This document shows positions 60,435 through 64,000 of a stretch of 64,000 nt of DNA, piece by piece. Origin of the DNA: UBA11346 sp038060575 (lineage in GTDB: Bacteria > Planctomycetota > UBA11346). Numbering within the stretch: the stretch's first letter is position 1; the number at the start of each line of letters is the position of its first letter. The stretch spans positions 1-64,000 of the forward strand of contig CAZZAM010000014.1 in the NCBI GenBank assembly GCA_964652775.1, written 5' to 3'. The translations under genes and the position numbers were made by a program. A model generated the notes under the pieces. The model had not been told where the DNA came from. It was given only the letters and a program-made list of their open reading frames with translations, and searched no databases.

Positions 60435-63308
60435 TCAGTGCGCCGCCGCGGCCTTCTTCGGCTCTAGCAGCTTGGCCATGAACTGTGCTTCTTCGGTGAA
60501 CGACGCGTCGTCCTTGAAGCGTGCGGCAGCCATGTTCGCCGTAGCGATGGCCTGCTTGGGCGCGCCGGCGATGGCGGCCGTCCACGCGATCGAGAACCAC
60601 TTCGGCTTGTAATCGACCTCGTCGGCCCAGGCCTTCAGCACGGCTTGCCACTGCTTGTCATCGCACAGCGGGGCCATTTGTCCGATCAGCATCGCGGTCG
60701 CGTCGCGCAGTCGTTTGTCGTTTTGGCGTTTGACGAAGCGGAGTCGCTCGCGCAGACCTTTGTCATCAGCAGCGGCGATGGACCCCATGACGCCAGCATG
60801 GTGTTCAACTACGTCCAGGGACTCGTCGATGATGTTCAACTTCTTGCAGGCGTCGCGCGCTTCGGTGACCCGTTTCACCGACTCGGCAAGGCGAGTGCGA
60901 TTGACTTTGGCCGGTTCGAGGACTTCACCGGCAGCGGACTCATCAGCGTCATCATCGGTCTTGCCGCGGAGTGCGCGGGAGGCTTCGCCCAGCCAGAATT
61001 GTGGGCAGATACGGATCCAGGGTAGATCACCTTCGCGCGAGGCCGACGCTGGTCCGGCGCTGCGCAGCATGTGGTTCTTTTTGCCAGCGGCTGGAGGTTT
61101 GGCAGCAAGTACTGCCGCCACCAGTTCGTCACGCTTCATATCCAGGGAATGGACGCGAGCGGCCAAGGCATAGACGCTGAGCGCTTCGGGTGGAGTCGGA
61201 CCATCGAGGAATGCCAGCTTGGCGAACCACATGTCCAATACATCGCGGGCATTCTTCAGCATGGGATCCTTGTCGGCGGCGTCTCCCGCATGTTCCAGTT
61301 GGGAGATGAGGCAGCCGGAAAACACGCGGGTGATCCGCCTGACCGAGGCAAACTGGGGATCTTCGGACCACGCGGTAAGCGGGACGTTTTTGGCAGAAAA
61401 AATCATCACCATGCGCTGGGTCAGCGCTGCGATAGGGCCGAATGCCGAACTGGTGAATACCTTGCGAGCGCCTTCGGCGTCACCGACTGCCAACATGACC
61501 TGCGAGAGGCGCATGGAGAGTTCGGCGAAGCTGTTGCCAACTTTTGGCTTCAACTCGTCCAATGAACCAACGATGTCCTGGATCACCTTCTTGGCTTCGT
61601 CAGTCTTGCCACCACGGCGCAGAATGCCGATCAGACTCATGCGCTCCTGGAATAGAGATACAGGATCTTTGACCGCGGCGATCACCTCGCGGTAAAGCTT
61701 GGCCGAGGCATCCCATTGGCCGGTGGCGCGGAAAAGTCCGCCGAGTTCGCTGAAGTTGGCGGGGTCTTTATCTCCTGCTGCAATGAGTTTCTCCATCTTT
61801 GCGATGCCGCGCGCGTAGGTCTGATACTGCCAGTCACGCTGCACATCGATCATCGTCTTGGCGTAGGCCTCATCGGTGAAGATGCGCCAGCCGAGCTGGA
61901 ACGGGCCGCGCGTGTTTTCGCCTGAGAAGCGCAGCAGGAGGCCGACCTGATCGGGCGAGAACGGCGCGTTGGGATCGAAGTGCGCGTGCGCGGCGCGCAG
62001 GGCGTTGGCCGCTTCGGGATCACGGAAGGCAACCGTTGGGCCGGTTTGCATGACTTCGACAACCCAGTCATTCCCTTCCTTGTGTGCGGAAGCAAAGGCG
62101 GTGTGCGACGGGAGAATCAACAGATGGCCGAAGCGGCCCTGACGCTCGGCGAGAGTTTGGTAGAGTTCAGCGAGATCATCGCAGTCTCCACGACATTGAC
62201 CGCCAGTCGTTGCGCCAAGGGTTTGGACAGCCGTTTGGTGGATCTCGCCTTTGAATTCATTGTTGCCAATAACGAATGGGAAGCGTGGATCTGGACTGTC
62301 GTAGACGTAGGTGAAGAAGTACTCGCCGATCAGGTCAAGGTGCGCGGTGTCGGGCAGGGCTTTCGCTGATTCGGACAGGAAGCGTTCCATCTCAGCGGGC
62401 GTGTCGTTGCGAACGGGGACAACGGAACCGCGCAGGGTGATCAATCGGTTGATATCACCGTCGAGTCCACAGAGGAGCAGATGTGGTGGCAGCAGTCCGG
62501 TTGGCGTTGTTCGGCTTTTGCTTTCCTTAACCGCGTTGCGCCAGGTGCTGAGGTCGGCGACCAACTTGTCATCCTTGGCCGTCCAGGTTGCGAGCGTTGT
62601 GGTTCCATGCAGCACGGCAGCGGAGAGTGCTTTGCCAATGTCGCGTACGGGATCCGCTTTGGCCGGTAGTTCGACGACCAGGGCCAGTTTGAGACCACGG
62701 ATGAGTCGCGGGTCGATTAATTCAGGCACTTGATGAGCGACTGATATGGCGGTGCGATCGCCCGTGAGGACCCAGCCACCGATGCCGAAAGCGTCGTTGC
62801 GTTCTTCGAGATGCGCCTTCTGTGGCCCATCAAATCCATTGATCGCTTGCGGTATGCACGCATCAGCGACGGCTTTTTCCAGAGCGGTGACACTAGCGAG
62901 ATCGGCACCGCATTTGCGCAGAGCCCCACCACGTACGGCGCGGCGAGCAAATTCCGGACTGTAATCATCTGCCCGCGTGGTTGTGCCCTCGCTGGCTAGC
63001 TTTTTGACAAAGGCTGCCAATGCGCGTTGCGCTGGCACGTCGGGACCGTCTTTGGCTGCCTTGACTGATCCGAGGAAGCGTTCGCCAGCGGTGGTGATCG
63101 CCTTGCGCTCGGCCGAGCGGTCCGGCGCGGTGACGGTCGCTATTTGCCACGAACCGGCGGGCACTGCGAGCGCTGCGATCAGCACCGAGCGTTCAGCAAG
63201 CTCCTTTTCATCGAGCGTGGTTGGGGCTGGTGCGGGTGTCGGCGCAGGCACGGCCTCGCCAGAAAAGAGGCTGAAGACGCAGACCAGGAGGGTGCAGGTA
63301 CGAAGCAT
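60435..63308 (-). CDS. Exported transglutaminase-like protein with helical repeats
   Basis: A 957-residue protein with a signal peptide (MLRTCTLLVCVFSLFSG) after the ATG at 63308. A Pro-Ala linker follows. The central segment has a transglutaminase-like core: Cys376 in GGQCRGDCDDLAELY and His402 in LPSHTAFA, with a following WVVEVMQT strand whose acidic residue (Glu) would replace the usual Asp. The C-terminal half is TPR-like helices. Such proteins are often peptide- or isopeptide-cleaving rather than crosslinking enzymes. The function here, probably in the periplasm or cell wall, is unknown. Confidence 0.75.
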   Translation of the reverse strand: MLRTCTLLVCVFSLFSGEAVPAPTPAPAPTTLDEKELAERSVLIAALAVPAGSWQIATVTAPDRSAERKAITTAGERFLGSVKAAKDGPDVPAQRALAAFVKKLASEGTTTRADDYSPEFARRAVRGGALRKCGADLASVTALEKAVADACIPQAINGFDGPQKAHLEERNDAFGIGGWVLTGDRTAISVAHQVPELIDPRLIRGLKLALVVELPAKADPVRDIGKALSAAVLHGTTTLATWTAKDDKLVADLSTWRNAVKESKSRTTPTGLLPPHLLLCGLDGDINRLITLRGSVVPVRNDTPAEMERFLSESAKALPDTAHLDLIGEYFFTYVYDSPDPRFPFVIGNNEFKGEIHQTAVQTLGATTGGQCRGDCDDLAELYQTLAERQGRFGHLLILPSHTAFASAHKEGNDWVVEVMQTGPTVAFRDPEAANALRAAHAHFDPNAPFSPDQVGLLLRFSGENTRGPFQLGWRIFTDEAYAKTMIDVQRDWQYQTYARGIAKMEKLIAAGDKDPANFSELGGLFRATGQWDASAKLYREVIAAVKDPVSLFQERMSLIGILRRGGKTDEAKKVIQDIVGSLDELKPKVGNSFAELSMRLSQVMLAVGDAEGARKVFTSSAFGPIAALTQRMVMIFSAKNVPLTAWSEDPQFASVRRITRVFSGCLISQLEHAGDAADKDPMLKNARDVLDMWFAKLAFLDGPTPPEALSVYALAARVHSLDMKRDELVAAVLAAKPPAAGKKNHMLRSAGPASASREGDLPWIRICPQFWLGEASRALRGKTDDDADESAAGEVLEPAKVNRTRLAESVKRVTEARDACKKLNIIDESLDVVEHHAGVMGSIAAADDKGLRERLRFVKRQNDKRLRDATAMLIGQMAPLCDDKQWQAVLKAWADEVDYKPKWFSIAWTAAIAGAPKQAIATANMAAARFKDDASFTEEAQFMAKLLEPKKAAAAH

Positions 63309-63414
63309 GTGCGCACGCTGGAGCGTTTGCCGAGTTGACAAGCGATGGGTACGGTTTTGTTTGGCAACAACCAGCGGTCACGTGTGGCACACTCCGGTGC
63401 ATCGCCGCGAAAAT

Positions 63415-64000
63415 TCAGCTCAACGTTTTAACTTCGGCGGGCTCTGGCACCCAGGCGCCTGAGCGCCACCACAGCGTCCAGCCGGTCGCCTTACCATCCT
63501 TTTCAGATGATAAGTAGTGTTCTCCAGCCTTCTTGGCGAAGCGGACGTGGACTGCGTTTTTCTTGGGGTCCTCGGCCGGGCCGGTTGCTAAGTGACGGTA
63601 CTTGTCTGGCAGTTCTGCAGCGTGGCGCTGCAGATCGGCGACCGTCGGATTCTTAGTCTCACGCACGCGCGGGTAGGTACTGGCCGACAAGAACAGGCCG
63701 TTGCCGCCATCGCGGAGCATGAAGTGGTCGTCGGCCTTGGTGCAACGCAACTCGGGCATGTGCACGGGCGGAATTTTCGGCGGTGCGGGCTGACCGCTGC
63801 GCAGCAGCTTGCGGGTGTTCTTGCAGTCGGGCCAGCCAGTGCAGGCAAAGTACTTGCCGAAGCGCCCGGTCTTGAGCTGCATCGGCTTCTCGCACTTGTC
63901 GCACGGGAAGGTCGGGCCGTCGTAGCCTTTGATCTTGAACTGGCCTTCTTCGACTTCGACGCCGGGACAGTTCGGACTGTTGCCACACAGATGCAGTTTG
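63415..64000 (-). CDS. topA: DNA topoisomerase I, C-terminal part (gene continues beyond the window)
   Basis: The reading frame runs off the right edge, so the start is missing and only about 195 C-terminal residues are present. They match the zinc-ribbon tail of bacterial topoisomerase I: LCGNSPNCPG, then GYDGPTFPCDKC, then GRFGKYFACTGWPDC, CTKADDHFMLRDGGNGLF, and finally SSEKDGKATGWTLWW. The match to the E. coli TopA end is long and gapless over much of its length. The enzyme relaxes negatively supercoiled DNA; the tail binds DNA. Stop at 63415-63417. Confidence 0.95.
   Translation of the reverse strand, partial: KLHLCGNSPNCPGVEVEEGQFKIKGYDGPTFPCDKCEKPMQLKTGRFGKYFACTGWPDCKNTRKLLRSGQPAPPKIPPVHMPELRCTKADDHFMLRDGGNGLFLSASTYPRVRETKNPTVADLQRHAAELPDKYRHLATGPAEDPKKNAVHVRFAKKAGEHYLSSEKDGKATGWTLWWRSGAWVPEPAEVKTLS

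Noticed and set aside
59790..60467. A frameshifted longer membrane protein after metG
   Set aside because: The frame after 60104 carries no conserved continuation and runs into the family E repeat, so one short gene is simpler.

Overview
The window is about 64 kb of high-GC bacterial DNA with 45 coding features I can support. One gene, topA, runs off the right edge. The gene content suggests a diderm of the PVC superphylum, most like a planctomycete or a lentisphaeral/kiritimatiellal relative. Pointers are several AraC regulators beside glycoside hydrolases, a PIG-L deacetylase, a transmembrane Ser/Thr kinase with an FHA-SpoIIE phosphatase, huge TPR proteins, and long intergenic inverted repeats of a kind I recall from PVC genomes. 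This placement is inference; there is no rRNA or tRNA in the window.

Layout. 0-4 kb: a YgiQ-type radical SAM protein, a secreted kelch protein and a PhyH-type dioxygenase. The dioxygenase sits beside the decayed 5' end of a divergent AraC gene. 4-20 kb: a carbohydrate region with a GH2 enzyme carrying CHB_HEX_C-like and F5/8C-like domains, an unclassified putative glycosidase, and three AraC regulators. It also holds a run of mutarotase-like protein, PIG-L deacetylase, SMP-30 lactonase, SDR and an AT-richer six-hairpin glycosidase-like gene. 20-24.7 kb: an FHA-GAF-SpoIIE phosphatase overlapping a 1000-residue kinase. 24.9-31 kb: a leftward operon of FAH hydrolase, SDR, SMP-30 lactonase, enolase-superfamily dehydratase and M14 deacylase, with a divergent GntR regulator that has two wHTH domains. 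The enzymes fit the non-phosphorylating diketo-hydrolase route for a deoxyhexose such as L-fucose or L-rhamnose. 31-35.4 kb: two tandem secreted esterases, a secreted beta-helix protein and a second dehydratase, which look like extracellular polysaccharide degradation feeding the same metabolism.

35.4-43 kb: cell-envelope and unknown proteins (SGNH-like, LysM, a TM-anchored protein), HemQ, a Bax-inhibitor-family membrane protein and a thioredoxin-like lipoprotein. 43-56 kb: a leftward series with an alkaline-phosphatase-superfamily membrane enzyme, a spermidine-synthase-like protein, a DinB-like protein and a hybrid histidine kinase. It continues with a XerC/D recombinase, a receiver-HATPase fusion and a 1651-residue TPR protein with an embedded C39 peptidase domain. 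56-64 kb: gltX and metG back to back, a small membrane protein, a secreted transglutaminase-like protein and the 3' end of topA.

The strongest unexplained signal is between the genes. Ten long imperfect inverted repeats belong to five families unrelated in sequence. Four families build their arms from short tandem units (about 7, 8 or 9 bp) that reappear inverted about 40-110 bp away; the fifth is a nested palindrome. None lies inside a convincing gene, and two flank one gene inside the deoxyhexose operon.
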